Below the pieces are notes generated by a model that was given only the letters and a program-made list of their open reading frames with translations, did not search any database and was not told the DNA's origin. From assembly GCF_017744695.1 (NCBI RefSeq), contig NZ_JAGIAS010000008.1:141082-205081 (forward strand): a DNA stretch of 64,000 bases, in the 5' to 3' direction. A program made the translations under genes and the position numbers. This stretch comes from Dyadobacter sp. (GTDB taxonomy: Bacteria > Bacteroidota > Bacteroidia > Cytophagales > Spirosomataceae). Within the stretch, counting starts at the first letter, position 1; each line of letters opens with the position of its first letter. This document shows positions 16,824 through 24,037 of this stretch, in pieces.

Positions 16824-17210
16824 TCAATCCTGCAATTCTTTTATCGGATGTTCGATATTAGTACCGGTAATCACCAGGCGATGGTATTCACCCCATTTGC
16901 GGAGTTCTTCAATCAGCGGTTCAAGCGTATGTGCATGTGCGGTACGCTCGTACTCGATCACGGGCGGAAATGAATCGTACACCCTGCGTTCTACCAGCAG
17001 GTTCATTTCTAATTCTTTCAGCTCCTTCGATAACATCCGCGGCGTAATATTCGGAATGGCATTCTGCAATTCCATGAACCTCTTACTGCCTAAGGACATG
17101 GCTATGAGGATAGAAATCTTCCATTTTCCGCTGATTACATCCAGTGCATCCCGTACCGGCAGGATCAATTCCCGGCATTCAGGGTGATTTTCCTTGAAAT
17201 TCTCTTTCAT
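16824..17210 (-). CDS. HxlR family transcriptional regulator
   Basis: A 128-residue winged helix-turn-helix regulator of the HxlR type. Family blocks seen are DVISGKWKISILIAM, RFMELQNAIPNITPRMLSKELKELE (recognition helix) and RRVYDSFPPVIEY. The usual 'Y.LT..G' is altered to YERTAHAHTLEPLIEEL. HxlR proteins are MarR-like dimers that often sense redox or electrophiles through a cysteine. Here the only clear Cys is near the N-terminus (HPECRE). It follows the Dabb gene by 21 bases in the same direction, so these two probably form an operon. Palindromes upstream of the Dabb gene could be its sites. Confidence 0.9.
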   Translation of the reverse strand: MKENFKENHPECRELILPVRDALDVISGKWKISILIAMSLGSKRFMELQNAIPNITPRMLSKELKELEMNLLVERRVYDSFPPVIEYERTAHAHTLEPLIEELRKWGEYHRLVITGTNIEHPIKELQD

Positions 17211-17231
17211 AGCATTACTCCTTCAAAACAT

Positions 17232-17645
17232 TTAATCAACCTTTTTGGGCCCCACGGAGTCGTAAACCACTACTTTTTCCCATAAATGGGCATAGTGCTC
17301 AATAAAATCGAGGTGGATAGGATGTGTCTGATAGATCTCTTCTTCGATGATATTCTTGAAAAAACACATCCAGGAAATTGTGTAGTCCTTCACAATCACC
17401 GACCGGTTGGTAACAGCCGGCTTTCCGATATGCACGTACTGGATCGTCGGAACCTTGGCCAGCTTATGCAATCCTTCCAGAAGCTCGGCCTCGTGTTGGG
17501 CATTGTTAGGCTCTTTGAGATAAAAGAAAACATGATGAATAAACAGCTCCCTGATCCTTTCCGGCTCGGCGTTGATCGGGGAAACCGAAGCGAGTGAAGC
17601 CAATCCCGCATTTTGCAGGAACTTTCTTCTTGATTGATCTTCCAT
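17232..17645 (-). CDS. Exported Dabb-domain (stress-responsive alpha/beta barrel) protein
   Basis: A 137-residue protein. It begins EDQSRRKFLQNAGLASLASV, a twin-arginine signal (RRKFLQ), followed by a ferredoxin-like Dabb domain at about 32-135 (LFIHHVFFYLK, ELLEGLHKLAKVPTIQYVHI, DYTISWMCFF, THPIHLDFIEHYAHLWEKVVVYDS). Dabb proteins are small dimeric barrels found as stress proteins or as ligand- and aromatic-polyketide-handling enzymes. Tat export suggests it folds before export to the periplasm. It is upstream of an HxlR regulator; the substrate is unknown. Confidence 0.85.
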   Translation of the reverse strand: MEDQSRRKFLQNAGLASLASVSPINAEPERIRELFIHHVFFYLKEPNNAQHEAELLEGLHKLAKVPTIQYVHIGKPAVTNRSVIVKDYTISWMCFFKNIIEEEIYQTHPIHLDFIEHYAHLWEKVVVYDSVGPKKVD

Positions 17646-17695
17646 GAATTGCGTACTAACGGACTGCGGAGAGTTTTCCGCGTTTCAGCTCCAAG

Positions 17696-17790
17696 GATAA
17701 TGCTTATTTGGCCATTATCAAAACAACGTAGTGCTCACAAACCACTTTTAAAACTAATCCAATAAAAATTTAAATTATTTTGACAAAATA
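17696..17790. promoter_or_regulatory. Two candidate operator palindromes between Dabb and cupin genes
   Basis: GATAATG-N10-CATTATC lies at 17696-17719, and TATTTTG-A-CAAAATA at 17776-17790. The first lies 51 bases upstream of the Dabb start and the second 62 bases before the cupin start. Both could be dimer-binding sites, with the neighbouring HxlR regulator a natural candidate. This is inference. Confidence 0.4.
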
Positions 17791-17851
17791 TTCAAGGTAA
17801 ACCCGTCCGATAGAAGTCTTTCTACTAAAACTACTCAATATACCCCCTATT

Positions 17852-18295
17852 ATGAAAATTACTAAAAGAGACCTGACCGTCGCCTCCCTCTCTGTTTGTT
17901 GTACCTTGACTTGCATTATCGCCCACCCCAAAGGCAGTATCCTTGAATCGACCGTTTTCGACTGGAATAACATCGCTGTAAGAGGTACCGCTATCGGCTC
18001 CGTGAGAACGTTTTTTCGTTCTCCGACGGCTACCACCGACGAGCTTGAATGCCACGTCACCACATTGAATCCGGGCGAAGCGGCACATGCGCCTCACAAG
18101 CATCAGGAAGAAGAAGTAATTATTATAAAAGAAGGCACCGTGGAGGCGCTCGCCAATGGAGAAAAGAAAAAAGTGGGGCCCGGTTCCGTCATCTTCCAGG
18201 CATCCAACCAGATGCACACGCTCCGCAATGTAGGCAAAACGCCTGCGACCTACCACGTAGTGAGCTGGCATTCGCCGGGGACGATGGAGAAGTAG
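17852..18295 (+). CDS. Exported cupin-domain protein
   Basis: A 147-residue protein with an N-terminal signal-like hydrophobic stretch (LTVASLSVCCTLTCIIAHP), then one cupin barrel. Cupin motif 1 reads GEAAHAPHKHQEEEVIIIKEG (His82, His84, Glu88, with His79 nearby). Motif 2 contains GPGSVIFQASNQMHTLRN (His122, Asn126). The 2-His/Glu/His set predicts a bound divalent metal. Small single-domain cupins include dioxygenases, isomerases and binding proteins; the specific role is not evident. Divergent from the Dabb/HxlR operon. Its stop abuts the stop of the 52-residue gene on the other strand. Confidence 0.85.
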   Translation: MKITKRDLTVASLSVCCTLTCIIAHPKGSILESTVFDWNNIAVRGTAIGSVRTFFRSPTATTDELECHVTTLNPGEAAHAPHKHQEEEVIIIKEGTVEALANGEKKKVGPGSVIFQASNQMHTLRNVGKTPATYHVVSWHSPGTMEK

Positions 18296-18454
18296 TTATT
18301 TCTTTTTGAAGAGGTGCTCGGGAGGAGGATTTAGTTCAAGAAAACGTCTCGCCTCCTCGGCTTTTTTTCCGAAAAATTCCTCCTCATTGACCGGACGCAC
18401 AATCGGCCCAGTAGCTCGTTTCACTTTAACCTTGCTGATTTCAATCACCGACAT
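18296..18454 (-). CDS. 52-residue small protein paired with DUF6934 gene
   Basis: A short gene read on the minus strand from ATG 18452-18454 to TAA 18296-18298. The product begins MSVIEISKVKVKRATGPIVR and ends in a Pro- and Lys-rich tail (LELNPPPEHLFKKK). It is basic, soluble and probably an N-terminal strand followed by a helix (KKAEEARRFLE). It starts 16 bases after the DUF6934-type gene in the same direction and ends exactly where the convergent cupin gene ends. The tight pairing of a small charged protein with a larger domain resembles a toxin-antitoxin layout, but the function is unknown. Confidence 0.6.
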   Translation of the reverse strand: MSVIEISKVKVKRATGPIVRPVNEEEFFGKKAEEARRFLELNPPPEHLFKKK

Positions 18455-18470
18455 AGCTATCCTTTTTTGG

Positions 18471-18968
18471 CTATTCTAAGTTAAACATTCCATTTTTACA
18501 AATCAAGAACGCGTCGTACTCGACTCCCAATTCAATTTCATACCATTGTCCATGTCCACTGAAAGCCATTTCGCCCGTATGTTCGTAACGGCTACTTTTT
18601 GACTTGTATCCTGTCACTACATAATCGCTCAAAAATGGTAAAATCTTATTGATACCCATTTGATAAAGTCGTGTGCGCGATCTGGTGCTTCCTGTTGCAT
18701 AGACTCGTACCAAGGGAAATAGTTCCAAAAAGAGAAGTACTGTACCAGCCACGGTTGCCAATATCTTCTGGCTGTCGCCATTCCTCAGTTCGATCAAGTC
18801 GTCTAGTGCTTCGGTCTCCGGATCCAGTACCCCGAATCCAAGATTGAAGTAATTTTTCCAGATGTAAGTAAACTTTACCCGCATTTCAAATTTACCTTTC
18901 GATCCTGTGCTCCAAAAGCGATAGGTAAATTCGTCCATTTGCTCAATTTCGTAACGTTCCAAATTCAT
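18471..18968 (-). CDS. DUF6934-type protein
   Basis: A 165-residue cytoplasmic protein that I recognise as resembling the Bacteroidota DUF6934 family. The central signature is VYATGSTRSRTRLYQMGI, preceded by a Leu-rich helix (KILATVAGTVLLFLELFPLV) and an N-terminal beta region (TYRFWSTGSKGKFEMRVKF). No catalytic motif with a known assignment is visible. It is followed 16 bases downstream by the 52-residue gene. A candidate two-gene defence or toxin-antitoxin-type module; that is inference only. Confidence 0.6.
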   Translation of the reverse strand: MNLERYEIEQMDEFTYRFWSTGSKGKFEMRVKFTYIWKNYFNLGFGVLDPETEALDDLIELRNGDSQKILATVAGTVLLFLELFPLVRVYATGSTRSRTRLYQMGINKILPFLSDYVVTGYKSKSSRYEHTGEMAFSGHGQWYEIELGVEYDAFLICKNGMFNLE

Positions 18969-18986
18969 ACCGACAGATTTTCAGGG

Positions 18987-19018
18987 CAAAAAAATAGCCA
19001 GCGAAAAGTCGCTGGCTA
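18987..19018 (-). terminator. Terminator of the exported-enzyme cluster
   Basis: Perfect 10-bp stem TAGCCAGCGA / TCGCTGGCTA with a 4-base loop. On the minus strand it runs into a seven-T tract, just after the DUF6807 gene. Confidence 0.9.
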
Positions 19019-19043
19019 CCCTTTCAATCTGCTATTATACAAA

Positions 19044-20081
19044 CTATTCCGTCTTCGCGTAAGCGGCTGCGAGGTCGTTTAGGGTCGCATCTTTCAAATG
19101 CTCGGAAGCAATTACCAGACGGTAACGGAAGGTCGTCGATTCACCCTTTTTCAGTTTGAAATTGAGTGTTTCCTTGCCATCGCTGAGCGCTTTCATGCCC
19201 AGAGGGTTCACGGCGAACAATCCGTAACCTCTCGCGTGCCAGTAAGCCGGGTAACCCACGTTTTTAGGATGGTCGATCATCGCAATGCTGATGTTTTCAT
19301 CCTTGATCTTACCAGTCAGGTTGCACCAGATCGCGCGCTTGCCCCATACTGTTTCACCTTCCACGCCATTGCTGTTGCGGTAGTTACCGGTAATACCTTC
19401 GTTGTTCATCACAGGAACCTTAGTGGCAATACCACTCGCATCCGTGAAGATCTCGGGCTTATTCGAAGGCAGTTCGAGCTCACGTGCTACACGGATCGCA
19501 TACATACCGTCTTTCACGTCGGGCATATTTACCTCCGGCAATACCGCAGTGAGCGTGGTGCTACGGTCGATTATGCGCGTATCGCCTTTACCGCTGAAAG
19601 TGTATTTGGTCACTTCTTTCAGCGTCAGCGTGCCGTCTTTATCTACCCAATCGGCAGTCACGGTGAGTTCACCCTTGTCTTTACCACTCTTTGCGGAAGT
19701 AATACCGGTATGGATAATCGTTCCGTAAGCGCGTTTCTCGTGATTTACCGCATTGGAGTTGTTCCAATAGTCGTTGCCGTTGACATCCTCATAGTTGAGC
19801 CAGACACCCACATGGTGCGGGTGGTCTATGCGCTCGCCTGCACGGGGATCCAATGGCCAGCCTCGGGTGATCACGGTGCCTTTGGCAGTCATTACCGGGT
19901 ACAACACCGCCTTTTTCAGCGTTTCTTCACCCGGGTAGTAGTAGGCTGTGAATGGCTTTCCATCGATCTTCACCTCCACTTTTTTGTCCTTATCGTTCCG
20001 GACAAGGTCAACCTTCTGCGCGAATGCGCTTCCGGCAAAGGCGACGGCGGTGAGCGCCAAAGCAGTATGTTTCAAATTCAC
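19044..20081 (-). CDS. DUF6807 (PmoA-like) exported protein
   Basis: A 345-residue protein with a Sec signal (LALTAVAFAGSAFAQ) and the PmoA/DUF6807 fold. Characteristic segments are FTAYYYPGEETLKKAVLYPV, RGWPLDPRAGERIDHPHHVGVW and DYWNNSNAVNHEKRAYG, plus a late MIDHPKNVGYPAYWHARGYG. The HPHH and DHP residues are likely metal or substrate ligands. The family's reaction is unresolved; it recurs beside Gfo/Idh/MocA oxidoreductases, DUF1080 proteins and sugar isomerases, as here. GTG start at 20081, 20 bases after the oxidoreductase gene, so co-transcribed with it. Probably periplasmic. Confidence 0.85.
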   Translation of the reverse strand: MNLKHTALALTAVAFAGSAFAQKVDLVRNDKDKKVEVKIDGKPFTAYYYPGEETLKKAVLYPVMTAKGTVITRGWPLDPRAGERIDHPHHVGVWLNYEDVNGNDYWNNSNAVNHEKRAYGTIIHTGITSAKSGKDKGELTVTADWVDKDGTLTLKEVTKYTFSGKGDTRIIDRSTTLTAVLPEVNMPDVKDGMYAIRVARELELPSNKPEIFTDASGIATKVPVMNNEGITGNYRNSNGVEGETVWGKRAIWCNLTGKIKDENISIAMIDHPKNVGYPAYWHARGYGLFAVNPLGMKALSDGKETLNFKLKKGESTTFRYRLVIASEHLKDATLNDLAAAYAKTE

Positions 20082-20101
20082 TGTTCGATCTTTTAAATTG
20101 G

Positions 20102-21442
20102 TTAGCTAAGCACGATTTCCTTTTTCTTCGGATCCCAGTTCACACGTTTTCCGGTATGCAATGCTTTCGTGGCCATGATGTTGGCTACCGAATGATTGAA
20201 ACCTACACGGGCAGGTGCATTCGTTTCCTTACGGCTACGGATACACTCCATCCAGTTGCGCATATGCAGCGAAGTCATCGGGTCGGCACCGGTATTGGCA
20301 TCGGTCGCGATTTTTTCACCGGTTTTCAGGGACATTTCAGGAAGCAGATTTGCATGTAAGCCCATTCCTTTGGCATCCTTCTCTTTCAATCCACCTTCCG
20401 AGGTGATCTTGTTCGTGTCGAGATTGATCATACCGCCATTGGAATAATAGTATTCCTTCACACCGCCGGCCTCGTTGTTAAAGCGTGAAGAGTAAATTAC
20501 CTGGAAGCCTTTGCTCTTGTCGTCGAAAGGACCGTATTCAAATGCCGCACTGAAAGTGTCGACATTGGTACGACCGTCTTTCCAGGTGTAAATACCCCCA
20601 TTGGCAACCACGTTACGCGGCGCATCGAGTCCGGAGAACCAGTGTACTGTATCGATCTGGTGAGCCATCCATTGTCCCGGAATACCCGAGGAGTATGGAT
20701 AGAACAAGCGGAATTCGAGGTAATAGCGCGGGTTCCACTCCACTTTCGGACGGTTCATCAGGAAACGGTCCCAATCCGTATCTTCCTTGCGGATTTGCGA
20801 AACAAGTTCCTTACGTCTCCAACGGCCCGGCTGGTTCACGTTCCAGGTCATTTCAACGGTGGTAATATCCCCGAATTTGCCCGATTTGATATATTCATAA
20901 GCAGCCCAGTAGTTAGGTGCACTGCGGCGCTGCGAACCCACCTGCACAATCTGCTTCGATGCTTCCACCGCTTTCAGTGCCACTTTCGCATCTTCAAGAG
21001 TTTCTGCAAATGGCTTTTCAACATATACATCGCGGCCCGACTTCACCGCTTCCGCACAATGCAATGCGTGTTGAAAGTCGGCAGTACTGATAATCACCGC
21101 GTCCACATCCTTACGTCCCAGCAATTCTTCATTATTGCGTGCTTTTACAAATTCGCTGGCTGCATATGGTTTTCCTTTCATGAATGCCTCCGCTTCATCG
21201 CGGCGACGGTTCCATAGATCGGAGACACCCATAAACTCAAAGTTCAGTTCCTTGGCGTGATCCGAGAAAGAAGGTGCCAGCGAGCTGCGAAAACGGTCTG
21301 AAAACCCGATGATACCTACCCTTACGCGATCATTCGCTCCCACGATACGGCGGTAGCTGGCCGCACTGAAAGCATTGGCGCCTACTGCGACACCCGCAGA
21401 AGCCAGTGCTGCATTTTTAAGAAAATCCCTTCTACTGGTCAT
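20102..21442 (-). CDS. Gfo/Idh/MocA family oxidoreductase, Tat-exported
   Basis: A 446-residue protein starting MTSRRDFLKNAALASAG, a twin-arginine signal. The Rossmann domain starts at VRVGIIGFSDR (about 40-50), includes IISTADFQHALHCAEAV, and has the catalytic-loop EKPF at 142-145. The C-terminal Gfo/Idh/MocA domain has TVEMTWNVNQPGRWRRKEL and QWMAHQIDTVHWF. Members use bound NAD(P) to oxidise or reduce sugars, often at C3. Tat export implies folding with cofactor before transport, as in glucose-fructose oxidoreductase. With the DUF1080 and isomerase neighbours, a 3-keto-sugar-forming dehydrogenase is a fair guess. A 20-residue upstream extension to 21502 is rejected because the Tat signal starts here. 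Confidence 0.9.
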   Translation of the reverse strand: MTSRRDFLKNAALASAGVAVGANAFSAASYRRIVGANDRVRVGIIGFSDRFRSSLAPSFSDHAKELNFEFMGVSDLWNRRRDEAEAFMKGKPYAASEFVKARNNEELLGRKDVDAVIISTADFQHALHCAEAVKSGRDVYVEKPFAETLEDAKVALKAVEASKQIVQVGSQRRSAPNYWAAYEYIKSGKFGDITTVEMTWNVNQPGRWRRKELVSQIRKEDTDWDRFLMNRPKVEWNPRYYLEFRLFYPYSSGIPGQWMAHQIDTVHWFSGLDAPRNVVANGGIYTWKDGRTNVDTFSAAFEYGPFDDKSKGFQVIYSSRFNNEAGGVKEYYYSNGGMINLDTNKITSEGGLKEKDAKGMGLHANLLPEMSLKTGEKIATDANTGADPMTSLHMRNWMECIRSRKETNAPARVGFNHSVANIMATKALHTGKRVNWDPKKKEIVLS

Positions 21443-21568
21443 GATATTGGATTTGAATAAAAGTTGACTTTTTGATTGCCTTTGGGTTCGATTTACAGGC
21501 AATCGTCTCTAAATGTCTGACGCCCGTTTATCTACTGTAATTTTTTACATTTTTTCCGCCCATTCGGA

Positions 21569-22936
21569 CTATTTGATCTCCTTCACTTTTAAACTTCGGA
21601 AAAATACATTGTCGCCATGGTCCTGCAACAACAGGTTACCTTCCTGCGACAACCCGAAGCCTTCGAACTTGGCAAATTTCGAACCTGCCACAAACTCCTT
21701 GAATTGCGGGGAGCCACGCACGTATTCCACCACTTTGTAGCCGTTCAGGAAATGCTGCACAGTACCGTCCTTCTGTACTACAATGCGGCCCTGGTTCCAT
21801 TCGCCGATCTTTTTCACGGCATTCTTCGGACGATTCGCCGGTATCACATCATAAAACGAAGCGATGGTGCGGTTGCCATTCTTGCCCAGTTTCGCATCCG
21901 GGTGGCGCTCGTCGTCGAGCACCTGGTATTCGCAGCCGATACCCGACTTACCATTGGAATTGAATTTCTGGTCTACGAAATATTTCACACCGCTGTTGGC
22001 CCCTTCGGTCAGCTTAAATTCAAATTCGTATTCGAATGCTGGTCCGTAAAGCTTGCGGGTAACAATGTCGTTACCGGTTTCGGAACCGTCGGATTTCGAA
22101 ATTTGGATTGTCCCATCCTGATAATTCCATCTTTTGGTCGGGAAGTCCGTGCCGCCGTAAGAACGCCATTGGTCCACCGATTTCCCATCATACAGTAGCG
22201 AATATCCCTGTGCTTTTTCCGAGGCATCCAGGTTGTTCGGAATCAGGTTCACAATACGCACATTGCTTGCCGGACTAGGTTTCAGTTTTGTCGTTTTAAT
22301 GCGCACATTCTTCCAGCTTACCTGCGTGCCTTCCATTTCCTTGCTGCCGATCGCGTGCACTTGCAGGCATATGAAGCCTGCGGGCGTCATATCGTCCACC
22401 ACGTGCGCCACAGGCACTCCATTCAGGAACGTGCGGATCGAATTGCCAATCGCCTCGATACGGTACTTGTTCCATGCATCTCTTTTAAATGCTTTCTTAC
22501 CTTCCGGATTCAGGTCCAGCGGGTATAGCCAGCCGCGGCGTGCCTCGTCGTAAATGCCGGCCGAATAAGCACGATCGCTCGGATCTATTTCCACCTGGTA
22601 ACCATGTACACGGCCATTCATATAATCCGGTTTTGACAAGCTGCGGATCTGAATGCCCGAATTCAGCTTGTTATCAACTTTCACATCGAGTTCAAGGATA
22701 AAATCTCCATAATCTTTTTCTGTTGTGAGGAACGAATTAGGCGTGCCCATCACCGAAGTACCGACGATTGCCCCGTCCTTTACTTCATATTTGGCCTGTC
22801 CGTTGAGTTGCTTCCAGCCCGTGAGGTCTTTCCCGTTGAAGAGGTCTACCCAGCCATCTTTTGACTTTTGGGCTTGTAGCGGAGCGGCAAGGAGGAACGC
22901 GGCCATTGCAGCCAGCGGTAATCGGAATTTTCTCAT
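21569..22936 (-). CDS. Exported protein with two DUF1080 (3-keto-disaccharide hydrolase) domains
   Basis: A 455-residue protein with a signal peptide (AAMAAFLLAAPLQAQ) and two concanavalin-like DUF1080 domains. The first (about 27-205) starts WVDLFNGKDLTGWKQLNGQ and has GDFILELDVKV and SGIQIRSL. The second (about 225-455) starts YSLLYDGKSVDQWRSYGG and has FEYEFEFKLTEGANSGVKYF and GCEYQVLDDERHPDAK. Pfam names the family 3-keto-disaccharide hydrolase after characterised gut-Bacteroides members that cleave 3-keto-glycosides. With the adjacent oxidoreductase this suggests oxidise-then-cleave glycoside degradation in the periplasm. Duplication of the domain in one chain is a known but less common layout. 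Confidence 0.88.
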   Translation of the reverse strand: MRKFRLPLAAMAAFLLAAPLQAQKSKDGWVDLFNGKDLTGWKQLNGQAKYEVKDGAIVGTSVMGTPNSFLTTEKDYGDFILELDVKVDNKLNSGIQIRSLSKPDYMNGRVHGYQVEIDPSDRAYSAGIYDEARRGWLYPLDLNPEGKKAFKRDAWNKYRIEAIGNSIRTFLNGVPVAHVVDDMTPAGFICLQVHAIGSKEMEGTQVSWKNVRIKTTKLKPSPASNVRIVNLIPNNLDASEKAQGYSLLYDGKSVDQWRSYGGTDFPTKRWNYQDGTIQISKSDGSETGNDIVTRKLYGPAFEYEFEFKLTEGANSGVKYFVDQKFNSNGKSGIGCEYQVLDDERHPDAKLGKNGNRTIASFYDVIPANRPKNAVKKIGEWNQGRIVVQKDGTVQHFLNGYKVVEYVRGSPQFKEFVAGSKFAKFEGFGLSQEGNLLLQDHGDNVFFRSLKVKEIK

Positions 22937-23052
22937 TGTATTGAATAAAAAAGATGAATAACTGAAAAACGCGAAAGGGCTTTCTTTCTAACATCAGCTA
23001 TTACATTCATAACGAAATATCAATAGAAATACCCTTACAAATCCAGTTCGGA

Positions 23053-23949
23053 CTACAACGGATATTTTAAAACCTCGGTGATGTATTTTTTATTGGTTTC
23101 GGCGCAAATCAGCGGTGATTTTTCCGGATCAGGTACGCCATCAAGCTCCACTACTGCCCAGCCTTTGAACTTCACTTTATCCAGCGCTTTGAAAACCGCA
23201 GGGACGTCCACCCTGCCCTGCCCCAGTTCCACAAACTTATAGCCATTTTTGGTCTCGGCTGGTTTGGTATCTTTCAAATGCAGCGAATGCAGAATATCCT
23301 TGTACCTGACAATTGCCTCGTGCGGTTCTCCCCCACCTTGTTTGTAATGCGCAATATCAAGGAGCAGTTTAATGTAACGCGGATCCATTGCCTGTACGAT
23401 CACGTCTACTTCCTCGGGCGTTTCACCAAGCTGGTTCATATGGTTGTGATAAACAGCCTGCACACCCAAATCGGCGGTTTGCTTACCCACTTCATTCATT
23501 ACCTGCGCCAGCTTTTTCAGCTCCTCTACGGATGGAGCCCGGTCTTTCGGACGGAGGCTGTTAGTCAACTGCATGGCATTGCCTCCCAATGCTTTCACAA
23601 AGCTTGCATGTGCCACGTGTGTGTCCACCGTACTTTCAAATTTGGCAGGATCAATCTCGACATTACCGCTCGAAAACATGCAAAGTGTCAGGTTGTTCTT
23701 CACCAGCGCATCTTTCAATTCGGAAGGCTTGTTACGGTAAGGCCCGAAAGTATTGGCCCGCAACTGAATGCCCCTGAATCCCAGCCCGGCCAGATCAGCG
23801 ATGGCTTGCTCGTCCTTTCCACCCCATGTAATGGCCGAATACCCGATTTTAATGTCTCCTTTTTTTATAGCGGCTTCCAGCCAGCCGGTTCCAGCGACGG
23901 TAGCGGCCATCGCAAGTGAAGTGTTTTGCAGAAAATTCCGTCTGTTCAT
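23053..23949 (-). CDS. Exported sugar phosphate isomerase/epimerase-like TIM barrel
   Basis: A 298-residue protein starting MNRRNFLQNTSLAMAATVAG, a twin-arginine-type signal. It continues as an AP-endonuclease-2/xylose-isomerase TIM barrel. Strand-end motifs are KIGYSAITWGG, FRGIQLRAN, QAVYHNHMNQLGE, KLLLDIAHY, HSLHLKD and WAVVELDG. The usual first-metal Glu region has Gln (GIQLRAN), while the Asp, His and Glu of the last strands are kept. Family members epimerise, isomerise or dehydrate (keto)sugars. Being exported and next to DUF1080 and Gfo/Idh genes, it may act on 3-keto-sugars. The name 'sugar phosphate' is a family label only. Confidence 0.85.
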   Translation of the reverse strand: MNRRNFLQNTSLAMAATVAGTGWLEAAIKKGDIKIGYSAITWGGKDEQAIADLAGLGFRGIQLRANTFGPYRNKPSELKDALVKNNLTLCMFSSGNVEIDPAKFESTVDTHVAHASFVKALGGNAMQLTNSLRPKDRAPSVEELKKLAQVMNEVGKQTADLGVQAVYHNHMNQLGETPEEVDVIVQAMDPRYIKLLLDIAHYKQGGGEPHEAIVRYKDILHSLHLKDTKPAETKNGYKFVELGQGRVDVPAVFKALDKVKFKGWAVVELDGVPDPEKSPLICAETNKKYITEVLKYPL

Positions 23950-23990
23950 TTCAGGTTTAGATTAATGTAAAAATCCATAACTCCCAGACG

Positions 23991-24028
23991 ATATAAAACA
24001 ACAATGACCCGCTATCTACGGGTCATTG
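23991..24028 (-). terminator. Terminator after SusD, before isomerase gene
   Basis: Perfect 10-bp stem CAATGACCCG / CGGGTCATTG with a 7-base loop, followed on the minus strand by TTGTTTTATATCG. It lies 10 bases after the SusD stop and 53 before the isomerase start, so it may set a lower level for the downstream enzymes. Confidence 0.85.
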
Positions 24029-24037
24029 CATGTGAAT

